In this document: one piece after another, positions 48,991-60,835 of the stretch
Layout: each line of letters starts with the position of its first letter
Position numbering within the stretch: position 1 is the first letter of the stretch
Source of the DNA: Nilaparvata lugens
Taxonomy: Eukaryota > Arthropoda > Insecta > Hemiptera > Delphacidae
Direction: 5' to 3'
DNA: 64,000 nucleotides
Assembly (NCBI RefSeq): GCF_014356525.2
Contig: NC_052510.1
Span: forward strand, 18,147,999 to 18,211,998
Made by a program: the position numbers and the translations under genes
Notes under the pieces: model-generated
What the model was told of the DNA's origin: nothing
Database searches by the model: none
The model's input: the letters and a program-made list of their open reading frames with translations, nothing else

Positions 48991-49173
48991 TATTGAAAAA
49001 TATAATATCTTGCTTGATAACATATAATTGATTATTTTAAACGAGAATGAACAGTGTAACATCAATAAAGCTGTATCAGCTACCGTCCATAGAAGACATT
49101 GACAAGACAGAGGATCGGCAACGATGATCTCCTATCTTTCTTCACTGTCATTATTACGTGGACCTCACTATAT
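48818..49173. mobile_element. MITE, gaggtccacg family, copy 4 (expanded)
   Basis: Both ends are present (gtgaggtccacgttataatg and ttacgtggacctcactata). It is about 356 bp rather than 217 bp. The extra sequence includes a duplicate of the DNA just to its left. Confidence 0.75.
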
Positions 49174-49558
49174 GCGCTCCGACCTTGCGAGGTCGGACAA
49201 GTCAGTTGAACAGTTCACCAGACTTCCGACAGTATTTGCCCCGCCCATAACAACCTCATAAGTCATTCACGTTCCGAGGTCGAATTTATGTACCTCAAGC
49301 TGGGCAACATATTGGGATAGTGAATATAGCCCAATTTCAATTCCAATTCTTTGGCCTGATTGCACAGAAGCCTGAATTTTAATCATGATCAATTTCACGA
49401 GAACCAATAAGGGAAGGTTTTTAAAAAAATTAACTGGCTTTTGTGCAACCGGCACTTTATTTGATATCTTTACTGTTAGAAAAAATGCCAACAGCACATG
49501 GTGTTCCCAATAAGTGGTGTTGTGTTCACGCCCGACGTTGCTTAACGTGAACTATAAA
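49174..49558. other. Short spacer with GC hairpin
   Basis: It contains a perfect 8-base-arm hairpin (tccgacct, loop tgcg, aggtcgga) at 49179-49198. Otherwise no motif was recognised. Confidence 0.45.
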
Positions 49559-50757
49559 TAATACAGATCCCAAGACAGACAACTGACCAGAGGAATACTT
49601 CAAGGTACAGTTTTAGGACCGATACTATTCTCCTTGTACATCAATGACTTGCCAAAGAATATAATACTGGAAACACTGTCCTTTTTGCAGATGATGCAAA
49701 CTTCTTACTCGTGGGAGGGGACATAAGAGAATTGTAGACTCAAGGAGAGATAGTTATTAGTAATATCCAGGAAAGGTGCGTGGCAAATCGTTTGTCAGTT
49801 TATGTGAGAAAGACCTGTTACATCGATTTCAACATGCAACGCCAAAGCACTCCTCCATGTATGAATTTTCGGATTGTCTACGGCGGTGTTTGGGTTTCTG
49901 GAGGATATAAAAGTGGATTCTGGGCTTGAATGGAAGATGCACATTGAATGCCTCATCAAAAAGCTGAGTAAGGCTGTCTTTGCAATATCAAGGCTAGCAA
50001 AAATAATGATTCAGAAAGTGAGCTTGACTGCCCACTAGATACGGATACTTCCAGCCTCTCCTGACCTATGGCTTGATGTTCTGGGGGTTGTCACAGGACT
50101 CAATAAGATTATTTAGACTCTTCCTAACATCTATATTCATGAATGTGCAATGTGTGGATTCAAATTGCGAGAGTCCTGACTCACTGGGGCTTCTATTCAC
50201 AGATACAATACTAGAAATAATAGAGAATTATTGAGAATTCAGGCCCATAGAACTACATTCTCTGAGACAAGCCCTCAGTATATTATGATAAGAAAGATTT
50301 TGAATGCTCTCCCTACAGAAATCACCAATCTGATGAATAAAAGGGAATTCAAGATTCGGCTGGGAAACTGGCTAATATCAAACAAAGAATTTTATAGATA
50401 TCCTAGTTTGGAAGAGTTCTTAGGGGGTTCTGCCACATCTGTCAATCTTGAATAATTTACAGATGGGAATTTACAGCATTTGTTTTGGAATTTCTTTCAA
50501 TGATAATTATTCTTAGCTAATTTACATAATTACTTGTAAATTTACAGCATTTCACTTGAATTTTTATTTGTTTTCAACCAATTGATTGATTGACTTGTTC
50601 TTCTTGTTGTGCTGTTACTGTTTTTGTTTATATTTATGAACAATATCTATTGTTTTGTTTTAATTGTTGTTAGTTTTTATATATTTATGACGAACTGCCA
50701 AACATTGTAAAAAATGTACCACATGCAAAGAATAATTGATTCAATTAAATTAAATTA
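49559..50757 (+). pseudogene. Decayed 5'-truncated non-LTR reverse transcriptase
   Basis: It starts inside the palm domain: GILQGTVLGPILFSLYINDL (49590 onward) is the QG-LGP-F block, followed in another frame by LFADDANFLL. It then decays through many stops and frameshifts. The last 74 codons (50231-50455, ending KEFYRYPSLEEFLG) are open and match the usual C-terminal region. A 3' tail of aatta-like repeats ends near 50757. It is distinct from the element at 32690 and not functional. Confidence 0.7.
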
Positions 50758-53105
50758 ACTTCGGTGATCGAATGAGAACCGGTAGTGTATTCAAATTAAA
50801 TGGATCAATTGAATTACAGTATTAATAAAAATAGATTAATCATTATCAATTAAATTTGTTATTAATCACAAACTTACACAGACAAACATTTTCACACCGA
50901 TATCTCGCCGATACAACACGACAGGATAGAATTTACTCTATTGGACAGTTTAGAGGAGGCAGTGGTTTATAACTGCGCGAGGTCTATATTGTTCACAGAA
51001 CTACTAGTGAAGTTTACTGATAGCTGGCAGGCTCGCTCCATCTTTATACGACCAGCCAGGGGGCTCAGCCCTCTGTACCTGTACACTGTTTACTGTCCTG
51101 TTTAATGTAGCCTACCCCAGCTGAATCATCCAAAAATGACATCAACAGACTCGCTTCGCTCGCCTGCATTTTTCATTTGAGCTTGCTTCTTTCTTTCAGA
51201 TATCCTAGGTAGTCAATATAAACATTGAGGCTCGATTCGATCACCGGTTGTTTGAATTATATGTATCACAGAGTTGCAAAACTCTCTCTATTTTGATCAA
51301 CATGAATATAATATACAGTGACTTCCCACAAAGAGACATTATATAAATATATTAATGACGAATACTGTAGTATTTTTGTCTAGTTCTTATAAATTTAAGT
51401 TAATCAATTCTAGACTTATTTTTGGTGTAATTTTGAATTACGCAAGAGATAACATTATTTGTACAGCACCTCGTCCTGAATACGAGTATCAACTATCAAA
51501 TTTGAACATTTTTTGTCAATCAGTACAATTAGTGTAGCCTGCGTTATCACTTACAAAAGTTTGTAAACTTGTTTGGAAAGTCAGGTACGGTATTTATTAC
51601 CTACCTGAAAGAAGTGGTTGGGAATAAAGAAAAAAAAGATGGTCTACTCTTTTGTTAAATTTTAAAACAGCTATAAACCTTTCCCTAGACAAATAAATCA
51701 CACAAATCTATCAATAATATTTTATTTTACGTTGAAAAAAAATCAGTCTTAAATGGACCTTCTCCGGTTTGGAGTGAAATAACAGGACTTATTTTCTAAT
51801 TCGCGAAACCACAAATAGAAACGCGAGTACAAGAGGGAATATCGTCAGACGAGGCTGAGAATTGTTTCGCTTCATTTTTGGCACGACCTTGAGACATAAG
51901 AACCAGTATTAGCAACTCTTTCATGCACCGTCTGTCTTTTTTATTCACATTTACACATGGCCCGCACCAAGTTCAAAGTATCTACATATTATTCTGATTT
52001 TTACTGACTTGATTCGTGATCACCATTCTTGATATCATTTCAGGTGTGATGGAGTAGGCTATACACTATACAGTAATTAAAAAAAGGGAAGATTTGAAAA
52101 TTATAATGTAAAATAAAATTACAATTCATTTAAATTGTAGGTAAGAGTTTTTTTAACAGAGGCGACCTTGTTAATTACTAAACTTCTAACACTAAATTAG
52201 TTATACATGTTGATTGAAATAAAATGTCAAGTGAAAATGAGACCTCCCTTTTGAGTTTGGATTATCAACAATTGTTACTTATTTTCCAAAGAAGCCCTTA
52301 GAAAGCCTATATAAATCTATATAGAGGAGCAATCTATTGCTGAATGATTACAATTTATTTAATTCAAATCAAATTGGAAACTTGTGGTTTATTTATTTAC
52401 TTACTCATTTATTTATCATTCACAATCAACTCAAGGACTAAGCGAAACATACATCTTTATCCCAATTAAAAGTTGTTATCATTCAATATAACATTAAAAT
52501 AATACTACCAATTGCAACATTCTCTTCTACCTACTTTCTGAAAAATAGACTTCTTATTCATCTCTTTTCTGAATATTAGATGAACAATTGCTTTTTCCCT
52601 ATTGTATCGTATTGCAAGTGATCTTCTTAAAAAATGAGTTACTGCGTATATATTCAATGGAAATGAGCTTCTTATAAATTACCATTTATAGAAGACTATG
52701 AAATGATTATTACCGTACCATCAAGATCTCAATCTCAAATTGTTGTTCCCTGATAGAAAGGATTCAATATGATAAATGTTGTTTTCCTTGACGAAACACT
52801 TTTATAATAACTTTGTTGTAGTCTAGTTGTGTTTCACTGTAAATATTGAAAAAAATCTTTGATGAGAAATGACAAATGTTTGACTAAATTAGATAAAAGA
52901 TTGAGTACTTATAAATATGTATGTGGAAACACAGTGTCTGGACTACAAAAAGGTCAATATGATTGTTGTATTAATCTGATTGGACAATCAACAAAAGGTG
53001 ATTAGGTGTGAATTATAAATCAATCATATTCTCAGATAAAATACAGTAGTGTATGAGATGGAATATATTGAAGTTTATGAAATATAAAGTTAGCCGAGAA
53101 GAAAG
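50758..53105. other. Intergenic DNA, no recognised gene
   Basis: AT-rich, no gene recognised. Around 51020-51180 a GC-richer patch contains cagactcgcttcgctcgcct and gccagggggctcagcc, which look like part of a dispersed repeat. Confidence 0.4.
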
Positions 53106-53290
53106 AAGGCTTTGTTTGCACCCTTCAGTCTGCTAGCGTTACCTGGTCGTGGGATCGAATCGCGCCGGTAAGCATGGACGTTTGATCATCTCATCTCATC
53201 AAATCACCCACGCACTCTCTATTACCCACACACAAGGTGAAAAATCTAATGTCGGTATCATTAGCATAAAAAAGGCAAGTGCTACCAGCA
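53106..53290 (+). mobile_element. tRNA-derived SINE
   Basis: A B-box-like sequence (gtgggatcgaatcgcgcc, from 53149) follows a degenerate A-box region. The body (ggacgtttgatcatctcatc, then aaatcacccacgcac) matches that of the interrupted SINE at 63035-63460, which establishes a repeated family. No tRNA-like cloverleaf is intact, so I do not call a tRNA gene. Confidence 0.55.
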
Positions 53291-54635
53291 TTTAGATAAG
53301 TGGGTAGAGATGTCACTATGATTGTGGAATTGTTATCAAATAATAGAGTTCAATATTTAACCCTATTTTTATAGAAAATAAGTAGTACCCTTGTAATATT
53401 TTTAAATTAAACACGACTAGGTTTGACATTTATATCATTCACAAGTGTCTTTTTTTCTAGTTATTTTCTATAATTAAACATTCAAGTAGCTATATTAAAA
53501 TACTTTATTATGGTTCAACATTATTTGTATCACGTAGATTGGGCCTAATTATAAGGTAAATAGGTAAAACAATAATATTATATTGTAAGTAGTACTGTGA
53601 CGACAGTGGACATTAAGGAATCGCTTACTGCAGAAAGGGAACAAATCCATTTTTGCATATTTTTCAGGAGAGCAAAAAGTATAGTAATTAGGAGTGGTTG
53701 GATAAGTGAGTAAATAGGGATAATATTGAAAAATTGTCTTTGGTAACGTGACGATTTTAATGCCAGTGTGCATAATGATGAAGTAAGTAGGAGTGAATTA
53801 TGAAGGATAATAAACAACATTTAGGAGAAATTGAGAAATTTATCAATAATAAAATAATCGAAATTGAAAAATTATCGTATGTATTGAAGTTGAGGAGAAA
53901 CAAAATCAGGTTTTGACCTGCAGGGTTGTGTTGATTATTATAGAGATTATTGGTCATGAATTAAAAATATAATTATTATGTGTGGATTACTGTTGAATTA
54001 AGGAAAAAGTTAAGGGAAATTATTAATAGAATATTAAATACCGTATGAAGAAGTACCTAGCCTTATACGTGGAACCAGATATTGAACATTTAATAAAGAT
54101 TCAATTTGAGTGTGTGAGGTACAAAACAAATAACGAGAAATACAAATAATAAAATACTGATGGTTATATTTAGAATTATAATGGAGTGAATTTTCATCTC
54201 ATTCATAGATATAAGTCAAAATAGCCTATGTACTATGTTGGAATAGTTTTGGTGAACTTTTCAGCGATGAACTGAATTTTTGAGACTCAATTCAGAGTAT
54301 TTAGATGTGAGTTATGTATGAAAAATAAACTAAATAATCAAAAGTATAAACAACAAACAGGAAAAATTAAAAAATATATTATGGTGGAGAGACAAAATCA
54401 GGTAACTTGGTGAACTTTCACTATTTTATTATAATTTTTGTTACATGAATCAATTATTGGACAAATAATCAAGTAACGTAGATCATTTGGTGGGGGTTGT
54501 AGGCATATATTTAGGAAAATTAAGTGAAATTTACAATAATACACATTATAGACTAATAAAAATGAAAATGGAGAAAAATGGTGAAGTTGATGAAGGAGAG
54601 AATCCGTTTTTGAGCTTCAGAGTTGAAGAGAATCC
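53291..54635. other. Intergenic DNA, no recognised gene
   Basis: Very AT-rich. The hydrophobic minus-strand frames at 53549-53957 are compositional. Confidence 0.4.
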
Positions 54636-54639
54636 TCAA

Positions 54640-55060
54640 GACTCAATTTGAGGGGGGGATGGACAAAACGGGGGACCAGTGGGGGGGACCGAGCCTTGTT
54701 CAAGTTTGCTCCTCGGAATCCTGGTCGCCTGGTGCCTGTGTGCAGCTCTCGGGATGACGTTTTGGGTGCACTGATCACAAAGTCCCAGAAGTTTGAACGC
54801 GTTCGATGTGCGAGAAAGTGGAGCGTCGGGCGCGTACAAACTTCTTGGCCAATAGTAGTGTTGAGGCAGGTCATGGTTTGGACGAGTCCAATGCGGCGCC
54901 AGACTGGTGGGGATGGGGGAGTACGGGTGAACGAACTCAGACAAGGTCTCGACGGTGTTGGGGTAGGACCTATGCAACTGCATAGCACATTAAAAAACCG
55001 AAAAAAGACGTGTGACGTAGCTGTTATGACGTAGAAGGTTTCTAAGTCGAGGTCTGGGGG
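54640..55060. other. GC-rich island with several overlapping open frames
   Basis: Around 400 bp are strongly richer in GC than the flanks, with two G runs (ggggggg at 54650 and 54687) and several CpG. Frames of 165 and 115 codons (minus) and 128 codons (plus) overlap here, as expected from composition. No family resemblance was seen. It could be an unmethylated promoter-like segment, a 5' exon or an inserted element. Confidence 0.4.
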
Positions 55061-55640
55061 AAAGGATTTGGTGTATTCTGAGTGCATTTCACAGGTTTTG
55101 ATGACGTTTAGCATATACAGTACTAATCAAATCGACTTAACATGTAAGTAGCCTAATCAAGTTTCTATTTTTTTTAATAATGTTATCCCTGAAAAACTTT
55201 TCTCCTTTTGTAACATAATAAGTTTATATTGGATGATAAATGAATAACTATTTAATTCCCTGTAAAGAAGAAAAACCACAACTTATATATCTATTGTAGA
55301 AGATATCCATGTTAATTGAAGTATTTGATATTAAAGTCATACATTACATTGATGTATACATGATATGTAAATGTAAATTCATAAGAAAGCTGCCATTACT
55401 TAGAAGTGATTTTGAGACAAAAAGAATAATAATTATTATACATAAAAAACCCAAAATAACGTTGTTTGAATAAAACAACTGTGATGGAGAACAAAGAAAA
55501 CATTGTGCTCATTCTTTTCCAAATAAAGTACAAATTTTCCCACTCGTATGACTTTAGTTTTCCAGTTTTCTCATCATCTACATTCATTGATTGCGCATTT
55601 TCATTGATTATTCTGTTTACATTTATTGATTAGTTCAACG
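55061..55640. other. Intergenic DNA, no recognised gene
   Basis: AT-rich with no recognised motif. A 63-codon minus-strand frame (55396-55587) has no family resemblance. Confidence 0.4.
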
Positions 55641-55860
55641 AACTCGAGCGTGTGTCGAGTGAGAGTGAAAGGGGTCACTCGAGTTCATCTCGGAAAAGCC
55701 AATGCACTCTCAGCTATGACGAGTCTAGACGTGACGTCACACTTGAGATACATTGATGACGTCACGAAATTGCTAAATGCATCCTGACCTGCGCAACGAC
55801 AGAGCCATTGCGTATCAAATTCGTCACGAATCCTACTGTGACCTATCCACTAATCAGTTG
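55641..55860. promoter_or_regulatory. Cluster with two CRE-like palindromes
   Basis: Two TGACGTCA sites (about 55733-55740 and 55759-55766) lie 26 bp apart, beside two ctcgag-type sites (55643 and 55678). TGACGTCA is the binding site of CREB/ATF-type factors. No transcription start or adjacent gene is evident, so a regulatory role is only possible. The symmetry may come from an inverted-repeat insertion. Confidence 0.3.
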
Positions 55861-56189
55861 TTAGGTATTATCATAGAGAAAGGATAGCATAAGCTTATGC
55901 TATATTTTCTTATTGTATTACTCCCTAAATTTTTCACCATTCTTATATTATAATAGAAAATTTTTAATAATTATTCATCATGCAAAATTAATACATGCAA
56001 TATACTAATGTAATATAATAATGCATTATAACGTGACGTAGGTGTAGAGACTTTTCAAGAAATATAATAATTAATCACCAAAATATTCAATTTCAATTAT
56101 AAAAATTTATTATTAAATCAATTAGAAATTTATAATCTTGACGAATAGAATGTAATCGATTATCAAGAATAAACAATTAATATATTATA

Positions 56190-56279
56190 CTTACTACCAT
56201 TGAACGCAGATAATCGGCAACGTTGTGGTCCTATCTTTTCTAATTTCTACTGACATTATAAGGTGGACCTCACTATAGA
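56190..56279. mobile_element. MITE, gaggtccacg family, right-end fragment
   Basis: It matches the right part of copies 1-3 (gcagataatcggcaacgttg, then aaggtggacctcactatag). The left end is missing. Confidence 0.7.
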
Positions 56280-57410
56280 CAATAACCAGGTTTGGAAGAT
56301 TCATCCAAATTGATGCTGTTATATTCAATCTGATCTAATGAAAGCAGTAGTGTAATGTCAATAGAAATAACACAAATTGTAATGATTCTGGGTAGGTAGC
56401 TAATTTGTAATGATGAATATTTACTATAAATAATGTTTTTTCTCGTGAATATTTCCTATTTTAGTGATAATAATGTGAAATATTTGGTTTATGTTTAATA
56501 TTTTGATAATAATATATGTTTTGTTTTGAAGCATCTAAATTTGAAAATCTACTTTGTGAAAATTATTAAGGACTGAAAATTTTAGCTATATTTAACTACA
56601 CAAGACTTACCGTAACTTCTTTCAGACTATGTGTAACCTTATCTAAATTCGGAGAGGAATAGCACAAGGTTACCTTATTTTTTCTCCCTATCATTTTGAT
56701 GATGTAGGCTACTTATTGTATGAACCATGTACCTGTATACATAAAACATGTATGGTATGTTTTACCTACTTCCAGTGCTGGTTTATGTTCCTGTTTATAT
56801 CCTCCAATGGGATGAAGGAGTGAGTAAATTTCGTCGTTGGCCAACGAAATCAATCTTATAATAGGTACCCTGATTTTAAAAAAATGTGTTGAAAATTGAA
56901 GTTGACTCGAGTCTTAAAAGTAAAAAAATGGTCTCGTCTAATATACTCGCACGTTTAATACAATAGGTCTATAGTGGACAGTCACTTTGTTGTCTACACA
57001 GATTGGAAAGTATCTTTTCTCTGAGGCTATCTAGTATTTTTATATTTATATGTAGGCCTAACTTATCTATTATGATTTTATCACATTTCTGACGAATACC
57101 GTACGTTACGGTCCTCTTTATACACTCTTTCTCATTTAATTTGCCGTAATACATAGGCTAATGTATTTTATCAATTTATGCATACATGTCATAGGCTATT
57201 ACAAAATACCATTGACAATTAGCATACAAGTTCAACACTCAACACATAGGACTACATCTAAAGTGCAATACAGTATCATATTCAAACAACTCATATTTTC
57301 ATCACTCAAACTCTTGAAGCCTTCGCCGATCCACCATTTTAGCATACATAAATACGCTGCACACAGGGAGATTAGTAATGGCTAACGGCTACTAGCTGCT
57401 ACTGGATCGC
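56280..57410. other. Intergenic DNA, no recognised gene
   Basis: AT-rich. The only frames of about 60-75 codons (56969-57154 minus, 57161-57385 plus) have no motif. Confidence 0.4.
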
Positions 57411-57700
57411 GGAATTTGAAATCTCTGAAACTCAATAAATGTAAAAGGCAATTCCAAATCCGTGTTCCCACAACATCTACAGAACGCTACTATTGTCCCT
57501 GTGTGTGTCACACTGATTAAATGGTTCCTGAAGGTGAGAACAGAGCTTATACAGCTCAACAAGTAGGCAATCAACCAAGAGGTGAAGCTCTGTGCAACCT
57601 CAGGGAGGAGGAAGATTTGGTGCACTTCATCACCAGATGTCCGATGGGAAATCCGCTGCAGTTATCTGAGGAGGAGCGTGCTGTCAATGGATGAGCTGGG
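57411..57700 (+). pseudogene. Possible fragment of retrotransposon C-terminal zinc motif
   Basis: In one plus frame around 57573-57640 the sequence reads EALCNLREEEDLVHFITRCP. This resembles the C...E..HF...CP motif at the C-terminus of several non-LTR reverse transcriptases. The flanking frame is broken and the match is short, so the call is tentative. Confidence 0.3.
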
Positions 57701-57884
57701 TGCTAAATGGTGACAGCTGGGTTGATCTGAGAAAATTTTGTTAACGCTGATCGGAATTAGTTACAGTTACTCTCCAGTTCAAGAGTTCATTATCACACAC
57801 TGAATGGTGCAACGTCTGAATGTTACAAGGAGTTCAATTTATCACTATGATAGCGTACATCTCATATTTATATGTACTTCTGCT

Positions 57885-58021
57885 TTTTACTTTCCTTGCC
57901 CTATTACCATAGGTACCGTAAGGAAAGTATTGCTTTCCGAAAAAAATTAAGGTACCCCAATTTCTATATTTCTGTACGTTTCAAGATCCCCTGAGTCCAA
58001 AAAAGTGGTTTTTGGGTATTG

Positions 58022-58060
<39 letters not shown>

Positions 58061-58695
58061 AGTGTATGTGCGTCTGTGTACACGATATCTCATCTCCCAA
58101 TTAACTAAATGACTTGAAATTTGGAACTTAAGGTCCTTACACTATAAGTATCCGACACAAACAATTTCAATCAAATGAAATTCAAGATGGCGGCTAAAAC
58201 AGGGTTTTCCGCGATTTTCTCGAAAACGGCTCCAACGATTTTGATCAAATTTATACCTAAAATAGTCATTGATAGGCTCTATCAACTGCCACAAGTCCCA
58301 TATCTGTAAAAATTTCAGGAGTTTCGCCCCATCTATGCAAAGTTTGATTTTAGATTCTTAATTATAAGTCTTCAATACAATTTAAACAAAAAAATTCAAG
58401 TGGAAAGGATTGAAACATGAAAATCTCTACAATTAATGTTTTGTAACATTTTCACCTAAAAATGGAAATAAGCTCAAAATTCGAGAAAATGTGATTATTC
58501 AATTGCAAACTGTTGATTCTATTAAATCATTCACTATGAAGAGATAGCAGACCTCGTGTGTCTCCAGCGTTATATAGTCCTGTCACCAGCTGGCTCAGAT
58601 CTTAGAATAGTAGACTTGAGATGCGCGTGAACACTAGCGTCAGGTGATCAATTTTCATAACGGCAAGGAAAGCTGTGTGAGTGCGCCACACCAGA
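57885..58695. repeat. Dispersed repeat with (TG)n and short inverted ends
   Basis: The left edge ctttccttgcc (57889-57900) is mirrored at the right edge (ggcaaggaaag, about 58663). Inside are ggtaccgtaaggaaagtatt, a (TG)n tract of about 35 bases (58024-58060) and the cggctccaacgattttgatc motif also seen near 8100. It is about 800 bp with no coding capacity. The structure suggests a non-autonomous element. Confidence 0.6.
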
Positions 58696-58943
58696 TTTTT
58701 TATATAGTCTCTTTTTTGTCTTATATGCATATTGTATTTCTAGCCAACTCGTCCTGACGGATTTTATCCATGGGGAAAATTTGCTGACAATATTAATTAA
58801 ATAATATTACTTTGTATTATTTATTCAATAGAAGCTCTTATTATTATATTGTCTGTATAGGCTGCTATACACATGTTCCACAGTATTTGTTGATTTATTG
58901 ACAGAAAGTATACAATAACTTTTCTAGTAGTAAAAAAAACAGT

Positions 58944-59130
58944 TTATAGTGAGGTCCACGTTATTATGTCAGTGGAAAAAATGTGACAACAGAGCTGCTG
59001 ATTCTCTGTCTTGCCACTGGCTTCTACAGAAGAATGCTGATTCCGGTATATCTGATGTAATATTAAGTGTCCATTCTTGTTAAACATTATAAATTAAATT
59101 TTAATCGTCAAGAAAATCTATTTTTCAACG
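58944..59130. mobile_element. MITE, gaggtccacg family, left-end fragment of long variant
   Basis: It starts tatagtgaggtccacgttat. The interior matches the 31174-31590 copy (gccactggcttctacagaag, then gatgtaatattaagtgtcca). No right terminus was found before the window end. Confidence 0.6.
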
Positions 59131-59620
59131 ATTTAATAATAAATTGTCATCGTGGAGATTGAATATTTTGATAATTAACAAAATTTCTACATTGTTGAAT
59201 TGATTGTCGGTCTAGTAATGTTTTTAATTGAGTCGGATACATTATTTATTTGACCTTTTCAATTCATGATTACAAAAAAAAGACTTTTCAAATGAAATAA
59301 AAAGAATTTTTCTATGCATGGACAAAATACCTGTATGCAGAAATCCAGGAAAGAGTAACAGTGGTATAATGTTATAATAATTTTTTTCAAATTTCAACAA
59401 GTTTTTGAAAAATTACAATTTATTACTCTGAAAGTTCTAAAATTAAGCAATGAATCAAATCTAATTCTCATTTTGAAATTAAAAAAGACAGGAATATTTT
59501 CTCTGTCCGTCAGTTGGTTCTGATGAAAATTGCAGTACGGTAGGTATAGAAAAATTAACAAAAATCTTGAGATTTCTTGAGAATTTTATAAAAATCATTA
59601 CCATCAGGAAAAAGCACTAT
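59131..59620. other. AT-rich DNA, no recognised gene
   Basis: No open frame or repeat end that I can identify. Confidence 0.4.
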
Positions 59621-59627
59621 AACCAAA

Positions 59628-59865
59628 TGTCTGTAATCAATTGATGCTGTATAAACAAATTTTAGCTCAACTCTGAAAATATTTTACGAATCGGAATTGA
59701 TCATTAATAGCTATTTTATAACAAATGAATATTTGTCTTTAATTGTAATGTAATATTGTCTGTAATCAATTGATGCTGTATAAACAAATTTTAGCTTAAC
59801 TCTGCAAATATTTTACGAATCGGAATTGATCATTAATAGCTATTTTATAACAAATGAATATATTT
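59628..59865. repeat. Direct duplication with 129-bp offset
   Basis: About 105 bases starting tgtctgtaatcaattgatgc occur at 59628 and again at 59757 with two or three differences. It is a simple local duplication. Confidence 0.85.
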
Positions 59866-60835
59866 ATATGAGACAAAAATTTTAGCACAGCATTTACCGC
59901 AAGTAACAACAAATTGAATGGGTATGTTCTGGCTTCATAAATATTTAATAAATTAAATTTTATTATATCCAACCAAATACTCCTTGCAAATACTACAAAT
60001 AATGAATTCAATAAAAACAGCTAGGCCATATATGTTTTTTTTCGTCAAGGAGATTGAACTGGATTTAGTCAGAAGAGCCACAATTCTTACAAAAAACAAA
60101 GCCTCTTATGTCCAAATCAAATAATTATACAATTGCCATTGCATTGCGGTGAGAAATCGTTATAAATGTTTCTAAGTCAAGTTTCTTTGAAGCTGAACTT
60201 GATAGAGTTGAAGCTCTTGAAGTAGAAGCTTGCGGTGTAGGCCTACACTGCTGGTGATCATCAATGATCCTAGAACTGCTGGCCTCAACTTGCACTAAAC
60301 TAGGCTTTGCATTTTTCACTTATCTATTTACATGAAATTTACTTTTTTCTTGAAAGGTGTTTTAGCTCTAGGAATTTTCAAACTTCAATAATTCACCTTC
60401 AACTTGAACACAATTGAAACACTAACCTCCACTGAATAATAAATTGAAATTTATTATATCCAACTATGAATCTATTTTTATAGAATCATGTTTTTTAATA
60501 AAATCAGTTCTGAGCTCTTGGGGTTGCCACAGAAACAAACCAGCAAGGGTCTCATTATTAGTAACAGATATTTCATTCCAATAAGAGATCCTTCTATTTC
60601 TAAAACGAATGGAAGATTTCATTCAGGAAGTTTCATTTTTGTACGAGCCTTTCTCACTGATGATTAAAAAAAATAGAGATATGGGGTAGGTGCTAGGTGG
60701 CAAGTAGCGAAAACCCAGATAATTTTTGTCATATATTTTGTATAAAATTAACCTACGCAGGGTTCCAGATAGTACTTTCAACAAATCAGTATTCAGATAA
60801 AATAAGTATGCTAATTTTTATCACAGACAACCTCA
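59866..60835. other. Region downstream of OGG1
   Basis: This should include the OGG1 3' untranslated region (minus strand, below 60836). AATAAA-type sequences occur on the minus strand, for example opposite tttatt near 60455. A Ser-rich 64-codon minus-strand frame (60125-60319) lies about 0.5 kb past the OGG1 stop. It looks more coding-like than most frames here, but it has no recognised family. Confidence 0.4.

Noticed and set aside
53106..53290. tRNA gene
   Set aside because: Only the internal promoter boxes are recognisable, with no intact acceptor stem or cloverleaf, and the body matches another SINE copy.
54617..55114. 165-codon minus-strand open frame with LDLETF, also seen at about 60165
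   Set aside because: It overlaps two other long frames in a GC-rich island, as composition predicts. The shared tract with 60165 rests on only about ten identical bases.
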